In this document: one piece after another, positions 1 to 8,100 of the stretch
Layout of the letters: the number at the start of each line of letters is the position of its first letter
Position numbering within the stretch: the first letter of the stretch is position 1
Source: Streptococcus parasanguinis
GTDB taxonomy: Bacteria; Bacillota; Bacilli; Lactobacillales; Streptococcaceae
Reading direction: 5' to 3'
DNA: 64,000 nucleotides
Assembly: GCF_018499505.1 (NCBI RefSeq)
Contig: NZ_JAHDAC010000004.1
Coordinates: 62,001 to 126,000 of the forward strand
Program-made: the position numbers and the translations under genes
The notes under the pieces: generated by a model
Seen by the model: only the letters and a program-made list of their open reading frames with translations
Databases searched by the model: none
What the model was told of the DNA's origin: nothing

Positions 1-2
1 AT

Positions 3-275
3 ACAGAGTTTAATAATACTGTTATTCCGCCAACGCCGCCAACGCCGCCAACGCCGCCAACGCCGCCAACGCCGCCAACGCCGCCAACGCCGCCAACGCC
101 GCCAACGCCGCCAACGCCGCCAACGCCGCCAACGCCGCCAACACCATCAACGCCACCAGCTCCGGCACTCCCTGAAACTGGTGAAGTACAATCAGCATCT
201 GCTGTATTGTTAGGTGCTGCACTTGGTATGGTTGGCCTTGTGGGGATTGTAAAACGCAAAAAAGTTGAAGATTAA
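3..275 (+). CDS. LPXTG cell-wall-anchored surface protein, C-terminal end (partial)
   Basis: This is the 3' end of a gene that begins before the window; 90 codons and the stop are visible. The frame reads a short unique stretch, then a proline-rich spacer of Pro-Pro-Thr triplets, then LPETG (168-182), a hydrophobic segment of about 20 residues and a positively charged tail ending KRKKVED. That is the standard sortase A sorting signal: LPxTG is cut between Thr and Gly and the protein is joined to peptidoglycan. The proline-rich part is the usual wall-spanning stalk. The functional N-terminal domain lies outside the window, so the protein's role (adhesin, enzyme or other) cannot be told. A terminator follows at about 390. 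Confidence 0.9.
   Translation, partial: TEFNNTVIPPTPPTPPTPPTPPTPPTPPTPPTPPTPPTPPTPPTPPTPSTPPAPALPETGEVQSASAVLLGAALGMVGLVGIVKRKKVED
27..134 (+). repeat. Perfect 9-bp tandem repeat encoding Pro-Pro-Thr
   Basis: The unit CCGCCAACG is repeated 12 times without a mismatch, followed by two degenerate units. The identity is at the nucleotide level, not only in the protein, which points to recent expansion by slippage or recombination. Copy number changes in steps of 9 bp keep the frame and would alter stalk length. Confidence 0.95.
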
Positions 276-389
276 AGTTGATATGATCCCTATAAATTAA
301 TTAAAGAGTCAGAAATGGATGTTCATATTTGAAAATCTATATTATACAGTTTTCTAATCTTTGATTAATAGAGATATATCAACGTTTAC

Positions 390-425
390 AGACATTCAAG
401 AGTATTCTCTTGGATGTCTTTTTTG
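390..425 (+). terminator. Intrinsic terminator after the LPXTG gene
   Basis: A 13-bp stem (AGACATTCAAGAG with CTCTTGGATGTCT, one G-T pair), a 4-nt loop and a T-rich run. Confidence 0.85.
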
Positions 426-922
426 TTTCGCTTAAACATTTAAAAAGGATAGAAAACAACATAATAGCAGTACTTATCAGAGTTTCGTCGTGTTGTCGTC
501 AAATATCTAAAGCTCCGATATTACTATTTTTGAGAAGATTTGTATGCATTTTAAATGCACCAAAAATGGTTCGTTTTTTATGCTAAAATAGGAAATAATT
601 AATGCAGTGCTTTTTTTCTTGGAGAGGATATTAAAGTATAACATCAACAGATGATCTAACCAAATTTGGGCCTGCAAAGATTGGTGATAATTTACAAAAT
701 CGTCAGTTTCGATAGTCTGAATAGACTGTATCAGAGAAAAGTGTAAGTTTTTATTCAGCGAGGATTTAAGGTACGCAGTAAGGGAGACGTATGAGAAAAA
801 TTTTAATTGGGCTAACTCCACCTACCTGTTTGATAGCTGATCTAGTAAGTTACCATATAAGCAAAGATGGACTTCTAAATGTCAGAGTCCTACGTCCATT
901 CAATAGAATAACAAACATGACA
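426..922. other. Gene-poor interval, possible relic
   Basis: No convincing gene on either strand. Short open stretches are interrupted by stops. A minus-strand frame of 104 codons (507-821) has no recognisable domain and no good ribosome binding site. On the + strand a 58-codon frame starts at 791 after GGGAG but runs through a terminator hairpin. AT-rich; probably decayed sequence. Confidence 0.5.
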
Positions 923-957
923 AAGAACACCCAACACCCTTCGGGGGTGTTCTTTTT
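923..957 (+). terminator. GC-rich intrinsic terminator
   Basis: AACACCC, loop TTCGG, GGGTGTT, then CTTTTT. A second upstream ACACCC block can pair alternatively with the same 3' arm. Confidence 0.8.
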
Positions 958-978
958 GTATAACTGAATTTGAAGCAA

Positions 979-1033
979 ATAAAAAACCACCCTATCTTCC
1001 ACGGTCAAACATGACTGTAGAAAATAGAGTGGG
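979..1033 (-). terminator. Terminator of the CsbD-like gene
   Basis: On the minus strand a long imperfect stem of about 17 bp (CCACTCTATTTTCTACAG with CGTGGAAGATAGGGTGG) is followed by a run of T. Confidence 0.85.
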
Positions 1034-1049
1034 TCTAGGATGTTAAAGA

Positions 1050-1253
1050 CTATTTGTCGTCTTTATGAAAGATATTTTTAACGCCCTTGATAGCTCCTTC
1101 GACAGCTTCTTTTGCATCTTCAGCAACTTCTTTTGCTTTTGAAGCAACTTTTTCAGCAGTGCCTTCAGCTTCTGTTTTTTTATCGCCGGTTAATTTACCG
1201 AAGCCTTCTTTAACAGAGCCTTTTACTTGGTTCAATTTATCTTCTAATGACAT
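1050..1253 (-). CDS. CsbD family stress-response protein
   Basis: A 67-residue, highly charged, low-complexity protein rich in Lys, Glu and Ala. The N-terminal half ([21 protein letters not shown]) is the CsbD signature; family members are small, abundant general-stress proteins of unknown biochemical function, some under sigma-B control in Bacillus. The remainder is an Ala/Lys/Glu helix, probably amphipathic. The start is fixed by GGAGGTGA just upstream of the ATG on the minus strand. It is a single-gene unit with its own strong terminator, and it diverges from the rhomboid gene. Confidence 0.9.
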   Translation of the reverse strand: MSLEDKLNQVKGSVKEGFGKLTGDKKTEAEGTAEKVASKAKEVAEDAKEAVEGAIKGVKNIFHKDDK

Positions 1254-1518
1254 AGCGTCACCTCCATGAAGTTAGTCGTTTATTTCTCTGAATACAATAC
1301 AGTTGATTTAAAAAAATTAAAAATATTCGTCTCAGATTAGAATGAGTATATTCTTTTAAAAATTGAAAGTCAAATTTTTGCTACGGTATTTTGAAAGCAG
1401 GATCGACGTTTGATCTGATGGCAAATCGTGAGCGACTAATAAGTCACGACATTTCGTTTTTCCAGCAAAGATTTGAAACGAAAGCAGCAAAAAACTTTTC
1501 TATCTCCATTGAATTAAA
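1254..1518. other. Divergent intergenic region between csbD-like and rhomboid genes
   Basis: AT-rich and without a gene. An open frame joined to the rhomboid gene extends back to 1391, but a promoter lies inside it, so the 5' part is probably untranslated. No clear promoter could be assigned to the CsbD gene. Confidence 0.5.
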
Positions 1519-1527
1519 TGGTATAAT
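1519..1527 (+). promoter_or_regulatory. Extended -10 promoter for the rhomboid gene
   Basis: TGGTATAAT at 1519-1527 is a perfect extended -10. No good -35 is visible. Its position, about 45 bases before the ATG at 1574, supports the shorter start. Confidence 0.7.
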
Positions 1528-1573
1528 GGTCGTGGATGGAGACGTCGTAACGCTGTTTTTTGAAAAAGAGAAG

Positions 1574-2179
1574 ATGAACATGAAAAGAATCCTCAAAACC
1601 TACCCCGTTGTCAGTACTTTGTCTTTAACTTGTTTGTTGCTCGGTCTATTGACTTCCTTTTATGGGGATGCTATGTATGACCTGTTGGCCTTTCATTCGA
1701 AGCCGGTCTATGGTTGGCAATATATTAGTGGGACCCTGATGCACGGTAGTAAAGGAGCCCCTATCTGGTTTTTATGGGTTCATTTGTTGTTAAATGGACT
1801 CATGATCCTTCCCTTCGGAGGACTGCTAGAAAGAAAAAGAGGCTCCAGACAAGTCTTGATCGTTTTTGTGACGGCGACAGTCCTCTCTTCCATCGTTTTT
1901 CACCTTTTAACCCAGGAGCAAGACATTCAGGCAACAGGAATCTCTGCTGTAGGATACGCCTTTGTGACCGGAGGGGTTATGATCCTGCCAAACGTGTGGA
2001 AAGAATTTTCACGTACCGTAAAATGGCTTTATCTATTCTTAATTTTTCTATCTGGCCTCATGCTCTTACCAGTAATCACCGGATGGATCTCAACGCTATT
2101 GCATCTTTCGGGGATTGCGAGTTATCTGTTGGTCTTTATCGGAAGTAAAGTCTTGAAGAGGAGGAGCAAAGGTTCCTGA
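1574..2179 (+). CDS. Rhomboid family intramembrane serine protease
   Basis: About 201 residues and mostly hydrophobic, with around six membrane segments. Rhomboids cleave membrane proteins inside the bilayer using a Ser-His dyad. The serine motif appears as GISA in TGISAVGYAF (the family has GxSx), and the candidate His is in HLSGIASYL in the last helix. WVHLLLN in the middle matches the conserved His/Asn-rich helix 2. I place the start at 1574, because the frame is open from 1391 but an extended -10 lies at 1522 and AAGAGAAG precedes the ATG; 1580 is also possible. A monocistronic gene with its own terminator. The substrate is unknown. Confidence 0.82.
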   Translation: MNMKRILKTYPVVSTLSLTCLLLGLLTSFYGDAMYDLLAFHSKPVYGWQYISGTLMHGSKGAPIWFLWVHLLLNGLMILPFGGLLERKRGSRQVLIVFVTATVLSSIVFHLLTQEQDIQATGISAVGYAFVTGGVMILPNVWKEFSRTVKWLYLFLIFLSGLMLLPVITGWISTLLHLSGIASYLLVFIGSKVLKRRSKGS

Positions 2180-2212
2180 TATAGTAAACGCGGATAGGGT
2201 CATTCCTAACAG

Positions 2213-2244
2213 ACACTCAAGAGAAGAATCTTGGGTGTTTTTTT
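2213..2244 (+). terminator. Terminator after the rhomboid gene
   Basis: ACACTCAAGA pairs with TCTTGGGTGT across a 6-nt loop, followed by seven T. Confidence 0.88.
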
Positions 2245-2282
2245 GATAAAAATTTTTTGCATTCTTTTAATTGAAGCTATCA

Positions 2283-2311
2283 TTGAATAGTGGCCAGTTG
2301 TATGCTATAAT
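2283..2311 (+). promoter_or_regulatory. Promoter of the oxidoreductase/TetR operon
   Basis: TTGAAT (2283-2288), 17-bp spacer, TATAAT (2306-2311). The predicted transcription start falls at the left edge of the palindrome at 2317-2340. Confidence 0.85.
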
Positions 2312-2316
2312 AATCA

Positions 2317-2340
2317 AAAATTGAGTGATCACTCAATTTT
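2317..2340 (+). promoter_or_regulatory. Perfect 24-bp palindrome, probable TetR-family operator
   Basis: The half-site AAAATTGAGTGA is followed directly by its exact reverse complement, centred between 2328 and 2329. It covers the predicted transcription start and lies just before the ribosome binding site. A TetR-family repressor is encoded two genes' distance away in the same operon, so this is the natural operator for autoregulation; that is an inference. Confidence 0.8.
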
Positions 2341-2360
2341 ATAATGGAGGTATGTATTAT

Positions 2361-3368
2361 ATGACTGTAAAAGCGGTTCAATTTCATCGGTTTGGTAATA
2401 TAGATGTCTTAGAATTAGCAGAAGTAGAACCAGAACCACTAAAGGAAAATCAAGTGAGGGTCAAGGTAGCTGCCGTGGGATTAAATCCGGTGGATTATAA
2501 AATTTTTGAGGGTGTTAAACAGCTTCGGATGTTATCCCTTTTAATGAAACTAAAGCATCCTAGTAGATGGTTTGAGAAAGCTTCTTCTTTATTCCCTAGA
2601 GGAGTTGCACGTGATTTTGCTGGGACAATTATTGAAGTGGGTACGAATGTGACTCAGTTTTCGGTAGGAGATAGAGTCTTTGGGACGATTATAAGTGCAC
2701 CTGGTCTTGGCTCAAAAAGAGGAGCATTAGCAACTGAGATTTGTGTGAAGGAGACGGAGATCGCTTCTATGCCATCTAATATTGATTTTCTGCATGGCTC
2801 AGTCTTGGGGGTTAGTTCCTTAACGGTAGGAGGAGCTTTTCGAAAAATTAATATTGGAACTAAGGATACAATTGTCATTTCAGGTGCATCTGGAGGAATT
2901 GGATCGATTGCAGTACAATATGCTGTTTCAAAAGGTGCCAGAGTTATCGGAATAGCTAGTGCTGGTAATGCGGACTACCTCAGAACGATCGGGGCCATCC
3001 CGATTTCCTATCATGAATCGATCAAAGAAAAAATTCAAGAACTCTCAGGAGTAACTGTTACTAAGATGTTGGATTGTTATGGGGGAGACTATGTAAAATT
3101 AGGCTTCCAATTGGGTTTGCGAGGTGATCAAATTGCTACCCTGGTTCCATCACCTTCTGCTATCTTAAAAGGAGCTCAATTTACAGGCCCACGGCATTCA
3201 CAATATGATGACTTCCTATCACTTGCAGAACTTGTTTCCGAAGGGGAAATTTCAGTTCGTTTGGATAAAATCTATCCATTTTCATTACCCGAAATAAAAG
3301 AAGCATACAAGGATCTTGAAAAAGGACATACCAGAGGAAAACGTGTGATTGTGATTCAAGAGAAGTGA
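2361..3368 (+). CDS. Zinc-independent MDR-family NAD(P)H oxidoreductase (quinone oxidoreductase-like)
   Basis: A 335-residue medium-chain dehydrogenase/reductase. The N-terminal GroES-like domain has GLNPVDYKIFEG; the Rossmann part has the nucleotide-binding run SGASGGIGSIAVQYA and then the second strand VIGIAS. The Cys/His ligands of zinc alcohol dehydrogenases are not evident, so a quinone or enone reductase using NADPH is likely. The start at 2361 is chosen because GGAGG (2346-2350) is 10 bases upstream; the frame is open back to a GTG at 2325 inside the operator. The TetR gene follows after 13 bases, which suggests an inducible detoxification operon. The substrate is unknown. Confidence 0.85.
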   Translation: MTVKAVQFHRFGNIDVLELAEVEPEPLKENQVRVKVAAVGLNPVDYKIFEGVKQLRMLSLLMKLKHPSRWFEKASSLFPRGVARDFAGTIIEVGTNVTQFSVGDRVFGTIISAPGLGSKRGALATEICVKETEIASMPSNIDFLHGSVLGVSSLTVGGAFRKINIGTKDTIVISGASGGIGSIAVQYAVSKGARVIGIASAGNADYLRTIGAIPISYHESIKEKIQELSGVTVTKMLDCYGGDYVKLGFQLGLRGDQIATLVPSPSAILKGAQFTGPRHSQYDDFLSLAELVSEGEISVRLDKIYPFSLPEIKEAYKDLEKGHTRGKRVIVIQEK

Positions 3369-3381
3369 GGAGGAAAGGAAA

Positions 3382-4017
3382 ATGGTTGATCTAAATCAAG
3401 CTTGTGTTCGTCATATTCAACTCATGAGATTGAGTGATAAACAAAAACGTGTTCTAATTGCCAGTTTAACCTTGTTTTCTGAAATCGGTTTTGAAAAAAC
3501 TACATCGCTTGACATTGCACGCCGAGCGGAAGTATCAGAAGGGACTGTTTTTAGCTATTTTAAAACAAAAGAAGGCATACTCAATACGCTTCTTCTCTTG
3601 TTTTTTGATCAGGTCATACCTGAAACAATTGAATTGTTTACTGATCAAAAAGTTCTGTGTAACGATGAAAGTGTTACAGTTTTTTTTCGGAGTATGATCG
3701 AAGATCGACTAAATTTTCTGATCAACAATAGAGATATTATTAAAATTCTCTTTTCAAGGTGTTTAATTGATTCATCTTGGTTTGAAAAAACAGAGAGCAT
3801 TGTTCAGAACAATATTGTAACGCCACTCAATCCTATTTTAGATAACTATAAGGGGAAAGGGGAGTTGGTTAATTGGCCTAACGAACGAATCATTCGTAAT
3901 CTTATCTCCTTAATGCTATCTTATGCTGTGCCATCCATACTAAATAGTAAAGCGATTGATGTGGGAAAAGTTTCAGATGAGATGATTGAAATTCTAGCGA
4001 ATAGGATAGTCTTGTGA
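3382..4017 (+). CDS. TetR/AcrR family transcriptional regulator
   Basis: 211 residues. The N-terminal helix-turn-helix is clear: ASLTLFSEIGFEKTTSLDIARRAEVSEGTVFSYFKTKEGIL, at about residues 28-68. The C-terminal two thirds is the variable ligand-binding and dimer domain. GAGGAGG lies just before the ATG. Transcribed with the oxidoreductase upstream; the palindrome at 2317-2340 is the probable operator, so the protein likely represses both genes until a ligand binds. The inducer cannot be told from sequence. Confidence 0.9.
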   Translation: MVDLNQACVRHIQLMRLSDKQKRVLIASLTLFSEIGFEKTTSLDIARRAEVSEGTVFSYFKTKEGILNTLLLLFFDQVIPETIELFTDQKVLCNDESVTVFFRSMIEDRLNFLINNRDIIKILFSRCLIDSSWFEKTESIVQNNIVTPLNPILDNYKGKGELVNWPNERIIRNLISLMLSYAVPSILNSKAIDVGKVSDEMIEILANRIVL

Positions 4018-4105
4018 TTCCTATTTTATACTAACGATGTTACAGTGAGAGAATTCTGATTTTAGTTCAATAAGGAGCTCAAAAAATGAAATGAACTCCT
4101 CTTCC

Positions 4106-4134
4106 TTGACTCTTCCTCTACCAGGCCGTATAAT
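4106..4134 (+). promoter_or_regulatory. Promoter of the VanZ-RDD gene
   Basis: TTGACT (4106-4111), 17-bp spacer, TATAAT (4129-4134). Transcription would start near 4141, upstream of a strong hairpin. Confidence 0.85.
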
Positions 4135-4151
4135 ATTCTATATCAATGAAG

Positions 4152-4185
4152 AAATCACCTTTTGTCATTGTACAAAGGGTGATTT
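4152..4185 (+). other. Leader hairpin upstream of the VanZ-RDD gene
   Basis: A 13-bp stem (AAATCACCTTTTG with CAAAGGGTGATTT, one G-T pair) and an 8-nt loop. It is followed by TTTATAACGG and then the ribosome binding site at about 4200. It lies downstream of the promoter, so it is in the 5' leader of the next gene; it may also end tetR transcripts. Confidence 0.7.
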
Positions 4186-4208
4186 TATAACGGTAAAAAG
4201 GAGACACA

Positions 4209-5330
4209 ATGGGGTATATCTCTACTATTAAAACGGCTGTTCAGCTCTTTCCTTTCCTGGCATTTTTGCTGACCTTGCCCTACATGATTTTGAATTATCG
4301 AAAATATGGTTCGGTCAATAAATTGCGGGTGCTGATTTTCTATTCTTTTATGCTTTACTTGATGACGGTCTATCTGCTGGTGATCTTGCCTCTGCCGGAT
4401 CCAAGTAAGATTCATACTAGCTACTCGGAAATGGTCAATCTCCATCCCTTTGCTTTTGTGGTGGATTTTTTCAAGGAGAGCCCCTTTGATTTAGCGCAGA
4501 CTGGTACTTGGATTCAAGCCCTTAAGCATCCGACTTTTTATGTGCCTGCCTTTAATGTCCTGATGTTGATTCCTTTTGGGATGTATCTACGCTATTATTT
4601 CAAGTGTGGTTTTAAGAAAACGATTCTCCTGACAGCCCTCTTTAGTCTCTTTTTGGAGCTGACCCAGTTATCAGGTCTCTATTTTATGTATCCGGGCCCT
4701 TACCGCCTAGCAGATGTCGATGATATTATTCAAAATACCACCGGTGGTGGAGTGGGTTATCTGCTTGGTTGGTTCCTGGTTTGGTTATTGCCGACACGAG
4801 ACGAAATTGACGAACATTCTTTCCGAGTAGGAACCAGAGTATCTGGTTTCCGGATGGGTCTTGCCTTCTTGATCGACTTTGTGATGCTATCCTTGCTTTA
4901 CGCGGTAATCGAGCATATAGAGACGGTTCCTTATGTAGCGGTTTTGGCTGTTTATTTTGGTTTGATTCCCTTGTGGCGGGGCAAAACCTTGGGAATAGCT
5001 TTGTTGAAATTCCGCTTACATTTTGATAAGCAAAAATGGCTTCGCACCATCTGGCGGGGAATCCTAGTAGTAGGTTATTTCTACCTGATTCCTCAAGGGT
5101 TGTTCTATTTGATTTCGCTCTTGAATAGCGACTTGACGGACAATTCCCTCTTAACTCTGTCTATGATTTTATTGCTCTTCTTTATGCTTTTATTGTACCT
5201 GATTCTCACTCTTGCCATCGTCTTGCTCAATCGTCGCTTTCCCTTTGACCGTCTAGCTGGGGCTGAGTATGAGAGTACGGTGCGCGTGAAGAAAGAGCTC
5301 TTAAAAGATGAAACTGAATCGTCAAAATAG
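4209..5330 (+). CDS. VanZ family membrane protein with C-terminal RDD domain
   Basis: 373 residues, polytopic. The N-terminal 200 residues have the VanZ pattern: several membrane helices, FNVLMLIPFGMYLRYYF, and SLFLELTQL followed by ADVDDIIQNTTGGGVGYLLGW. The C-terminal part, from about residue 210, looks like an RDD domain (GLAFLIDFVMLSLLYA and LIPLWRGKTLGIALLKFRLH). VanZ proteins are linked to glycopeptide tolerance, but the molecular role of neither domain is settled. AAAGGAG precedes the ATG. Single gene with its own promoter; a copy of the 176-bp repeat follows the stop directly and probably supplies the terminator. Confidence 0.85.
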   Translation: MGYISTIKTAVQLFPFLAFLLTLPYMILNYRKYGSVNKLRVLIFYSFMLYLMTVYLLVILPLPDPSKIHTSYSEMVNLHPFAFVVDFFKESPFDLAQTGTWIQALKHPTFYVPAFNVLMLIPFGMYLRYYFKCGFKKTILLTALFSLFLELTQLSGLYFMYPGPYRLADVDDIIQNTTGGGVGYLLGWFLVWLLPTRDEIDEHSFRVGTRVSGFRMGLAFLIDFVMLSLLYAVIEHIETVPYVAVLAVYFGLIPLWRGKTLGIALLKFRLHFDKQKWLRTIWRGILVVGYFYLIPQGLFYLISLLNSDLTDNSLLTLSMILLLFFMLLLYLILTLAIVLLNRRFPFDRLAGAEYESTVRVKKELLKDETESSK

Positions 5331-5331
5331 A

Positions 5332-5516
5332 GAGAGTGGGACAGAAATCGGTAATTCGTTAGAATTCGATTTCGTCGTCTCACCTCCGCACAGTTGAGTA
5401 GGGCTGTAAAAGCTGATGAAATCAGCGTAGTAGAGCCCACGCAACCACTGCGTCTTGCTCGACAATCCAAAAAAAATAAAGAGGCTAGGACTTTTGTCCC
5501 AGCCTCTTTATTTTTT
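5332..5516 (+). repeat. Dispersed ~176-bp element, copy A (+)
   Basis: Begins GAGAGTGGGACAGAAATCGG and ends GTCCCAGCCTCT plus T-run. Three hairpins: GTGGGAC/GTC(T)CAC at the left, a central GTTGAGTAGGGCT arm with its partner, and GAGGCTAGGAC/GTCCCAGCCTC at the right. This copy carries CTCAC in place of CCCAC in the left stem and CACGCAAC in place of CACTCAAC in the centre. It starts one base after the VanZ-RDD stop. Confidence 0.9.
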
Positions 5517-5575
5517 TATACACGTTTAATATATCCGAACGTTCCCAGTTGAGAAGGGCGATTTTAAGGGGATTG

Positions 5576-5584
5576 TGCTACAAT
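5576..5584 (+). promoter_or_regulatory. Extended -10 promoter of the ACT/UPF0210 operon
   Basis: TGCTACAAT at 5576-5584, about 30 bases before the ATG. No convincing -35. Confidence 0.6.
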
Positions 5585-5614
5585 GGAAGCAAATAGATAG
5601 AATGGAGCAGTGAC

Positions 5615-5881
5615 ATGAAAGCAATTATTACAGTCGTTGGAAAAGACCAAAAAGGAATCGTAGCGGGTGTTGCAACGAAAGTGGCAGAATTAGGACTCAA
5701 TATCGATGATATCTCTCAAACCGTATTGGATGAATACTTTACCATGATGGCAGTCGTATCGTCAGATGAGAAAAAAGATTTCACACAGCTCCGTTCAGAG
5801 TTGGAAGAATTCGGTCAGTCTCTGCATGTGAAAATTAATATCCAAAGCGCAGCGATTTTTGATGCCATGCACAATTTGTAA
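5615..5881 (+). CDS. ACT domain-containing protein (UPF0237 type)
   Basis: 88 residues, essentially one ACT domain (beta-alpha-beta-beta-alpha-beta) beginning MKAIITVVGKDQKGIVAGVA, which is the amino-acid-binding loop region. Free-standing ACT proteins are thought to bind amino acids and act as regulatory subunits. It is followed after 18 bases by the UPF0210 gene; this pair is conserved in many Firmicutes, so the two products probably act together. Ligand and partner are not known from the sequence. Confidence 0.9.
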   Translation: MKAIITVVGKDQKGIVAGVATKVAELGLNIDDISQTVLDEYFTMMAVVSSDEKKDFTQLRSELEEFGQSLHVKINIQSAAIFDAMHNL

Positions 5882-5899
5882 GATAGGGGTTGAGAATTT

Positions 5900-7237
5900 A
5901 TGGACATTAAACAGGTAACAGAAACCATTGCCATGATTGAGGAGCAGAACTTCGATGTTCGGACTATCACCATGGGGATTTCGCTTCTCGATTGTATTGA
6001 TCCGGATATCGAAAAGGCAGCTGAAAAAGTCTACAATAAGATTGTGACAAAGGCCAAAGATTTGGTGGCTGTGGGGGACGAGATTGCGGCAGAACTTGGG
6101 ATCCCTATCGTCAATAAACGGGTTTCGGTCACTCCGATTTCCATTATCGGAGCCGCAACAGATGCGACAGATTATGTACCATTTGCCAAGGCTCTGGATC
6201 GTGCAGCGAAGGAAGTTGGGGTTAACTTTATCGGTGGCTTCTCAGCCCTTGTTCAAAAAGGCTACCAAAAAGGGGATGAAATCCTCATTAATTCCATTCC
6301 TCGCGCCCTTGCAGAGACGGATTTTGTCTGCTCTTCAGTCAATATTGGATCGACCAAGACGGGGATCAATATGACAGCTGTCCGAGATATGGGCCGTATC
6401 ATTAAAGAAGCATCCCAAGCAGATCCAATGGGGCCTGGTAAGCTCGTAGTTTTTGCCAATGCAGTAGAAGATAATCCTTTTATGGCGGGTGCCTTCCACG
6501 GTGTCGGTGAAGCGGATGTTGTCATTAACGTTGGGGTTTCAGGACCTGGTGTCGTCCAACGGGCCATTGAAAAAGTACCAGGCGCTAGCTTTGATGTATT
6601 GGCGGAAACAGTCAAGAAGACAGCCTTCAAAATCACCCGTGTTGGGCAATTAGTAGGTCAAATGGCTAGTGAACGTCTCGGTGTTGAGTTTGGGATTGTC
6701 GACTTGTCTCTCGCACCAACGCCAGCTGTTGGGGATTCGGTTGCCCGTGTCCTTGAAGCCATGGGGCTTGAAGTAGTAGGAACCCACGGGACAACCGCAG
6801 CCCTTGCACTGCTCAATGACCAAGTGAAAAAAGGTGGCATCATGGCTTGTAACCAAGTCGGTGGTTTGTCAGGTGCCTTCATTCCGGTCTCAGAAGATGA
6901 GGGGATGATTGCGGCGGTCCAATCAGGCCATATCAACCTAGAAAAATTGGAAGCCATGACAGCTATCTGCTCAGTTGGTCTTGATATGATTGCCATCCCA
7001 GCAGATACACCAGCAACAACCATTGCAGCCATGATCGCCGATGAAGCAGCTATCGGAGTTATCAACCAAAAGACAACAGCCGTCCGGATCATTCCTTATG
7101 GAAAAGAAGGCGATATGTTAGAGCTCGGTGGACTTCTTGGGTCTGCTCCGGTAATGAAGGTCAACAAGGCTTCGTCAGCTGATTTCATTGCCCGTGGTGG
7201 TCAAATTCCAGCTCCGGTTCATAGCTTTAAAAACTAA
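5900..7237 (+). CDS. PFL family protein (UPF0210/DUF711)
   Basis: 445 residues, full length for the family. Starts [20 protein letters not shown] and has conserved stretches such as [24 protein letters not shown] and the Gly-rich [12 protein letters not shown]. Family structures resemble the barrel of pyruvate formate-lyase, but the glycyl-radical domain is absent, so it is not a PFL enzyme; biochemical function is undescribed. GGGG at 5886-5890 serves as ribosome binding site. Operon partner of the ACT protein. A second promoter-like TATAAT (7249-7254) and a terminator follow the stop. Confidence 0.9.
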   Translation: MDIKQVTETIAMIEEQNFDVRTITMGISLLDCIDPDIEKAAEKVYNKIVTKAKDLVAVGDEIAAELGIPIVNKRVSVTPISIIGAATDATDYVPFAKALDRAAKEVGVNFIGGFSALVQKGYQKGDEILINSIPRALAETDFVCSSVNIGSTKTGINMTAVRDMGRIIKEASQADPMGPGKLVVFANAVEDNPFMAGAFHGVGEADVVINVGVSGPGVVQRAIEKVPGASFDVLAETVKKTAFKITRVGQLVGQMASERLGVEFGIVDLSLAPTPAVGDSVARVLEAMGLEVVGTHGTTAALALLNDQVKKGGIMACNQVGGLSGAFIPVSEDEGMIAAVQSGHINLEKLEAMTAICSVGLDMIAIPADTPATTIAAMIADEAAIGVINQKTTAVRIIPYGKEGDMLELGGLLGSAPVMKVNKASSADFIARGGQIPAPVHSFKN

Positions 7238-7266
7238 GAGAAATCTAGTATAATAGAAGAAAATAG

Positions 7267-7300
7267 AAAAGTCTGTGATGGTGAAACTCCAGACTTTTTT
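7267..7300 (+). terminator. Terminator between UPF0210 and the first phosphatase gene
   Basis: AAAAGTCTG pairs with CAGACTTTT across a 14-nt loop, followed by TTTTTC. It sits 13 bases after a TATAAT (7249-7254), so it could also attenuate transcripts starting there. Confidence 0.75.
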
Positions 7301-7318
7301 CTTGCAAAAGGAGACAAG

Positions 7319-8008
7319 ATGGCTAAAACAAGATTATTTGTGATTCGTCATGGGAGAACCATGTTTAATACCATTGGCCGTGCTCAAGGTTGGTCCGATA
7401 CGCCCTTGACAGCAGAAGGAGAACGAGGGATTCAGGCTCTAGGGATCGGCTTGCGTGAGTCTGGTTTGGAGTTCGCTCGAACGTATTCTAGTGACTCAGG
7501 CCGTGCCATTCAGACCATGGGGATCATTCTCGATGAATTGGGCTTGAAAGACCAGATTCCTTACCGCTTTGACAAACGGATCCGCGAGTGGTGTTTTGGT
7601 AGCTTTGATGGAGCCTACGGTGGGGAGCTCTTTCACGGTGTCGTGCCGCGCGTGCTAGATGTAGAGGATTATAAGACCTTGACCTTGGAAGACTTGGCCA
7701 ATGGAATCTGCCAAGTAGACACAGCGAATTGGGCAGAACCTTGGGAAGTTTTGAAAAGCCGAATCCTAGAAGGTTTTGAAGCCATCGCCAAAGAAGTAGA
7801 AGAAAATGGTGGAGGCAATGCCTTGGTGGTCAGCCATAGTTGGACCATTCAGACCTTGGTCTGCTTGATCGAAGGAAAACCAAATCTCAATCTGCCTCTT
7901 TCAAACGGTAGTGTTACCCTTGTAGAATATGAAGATGGAAAATTGACGGTTAAGGGGGTTGGAGATAGCAGTTACCGTGAGGTCGGTGAAAGCTTGCAAG
8001 AATCCTAG
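7319..8008 (+). CDS. Histidine phosphatase family protein (phosphoglycerate mutase-like), copy 1
   Basis: 229 residues. The family signature RHGRTMFNT at residues 9-17 holds the catalytic His that is phosphorylated; the second active-site His is in VVSHSWTIQTL near the C-terminus. The middle has SDSGRAIQTMGIIL and the conserved REWCFGSFDGAYGGELFHG. Such enzymes are cofactor-dependent mutases or, more often for this subgroup, broad phosphatases; the substrate is unknown. AAAGGAG precedes the ATG. It is closely paralogous to the next gene, evidently by tandem duplication. Confidence 0.88.
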   Translation: MAKTRLFVIRHGRTMFNTIGRAQGWSDTPLTAEGERGIQALGIGLRESGLEFARTYSSDSGRAIQTMGIILDELGLKDQIPYRFDKRIREWCFGSFDGAYGGELFHGVVPRVLDVEDYKTLTLEDLANGICQVDTANWAEPWEVLKSRILEGFEAIAKEVEENGGGNALVVSHSWTIQTLVCLIEGKPNLNLPLSNGSVTLVEYEDGKLTVKGVGDSSYREVGESLQES

Positions 8009-8021
8009 TCCATTCCATAAT

Positions 8022-8058
8022 GAAAGGCTGACCCTTTGGTCATGGCCTTTTCTTTTTC
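8022..8058 (+). terminator. Terminator between the two phosphatase genes
   Basis: GAAAGGC...GCCTTTTC with inner ACC/GGT pairing around CTTT, then a T-rich run. Confidence 0.75.
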
Positions 8059-8100
8059 TCAAAACTTGTAAGAGCTTTCCTACTTTCTTTTTGCAAAAAA

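Noticed and set aside
27..134. CRISPR-like array
   Set aside because: The short repeats have no spacers; it is an in-frame coding tandem repeat.
507..821. 104-codon minus-strand ORF
   Set aside because: No recognisable domain, no good ribosome binding site, AT-rich composition; probably chance.
791..967. 58-codon + strand frame with GGGAG before its ATG
   Set aside because: It runs through a terminator hairpin and encodes no known motif.
1391..1573. 5' extension of the rhomboid frame
   Set aside because: A TGGTATAAT promoter lies inside; the extension lacks membrane or signal features and a ribosome binding site.
2325..2360. GTG start for the oxidoreductase
   Set aside because: It lies inside the operator palindrome and has no ribosome binding site; ATG 2361 has GGAGG at good spacing.
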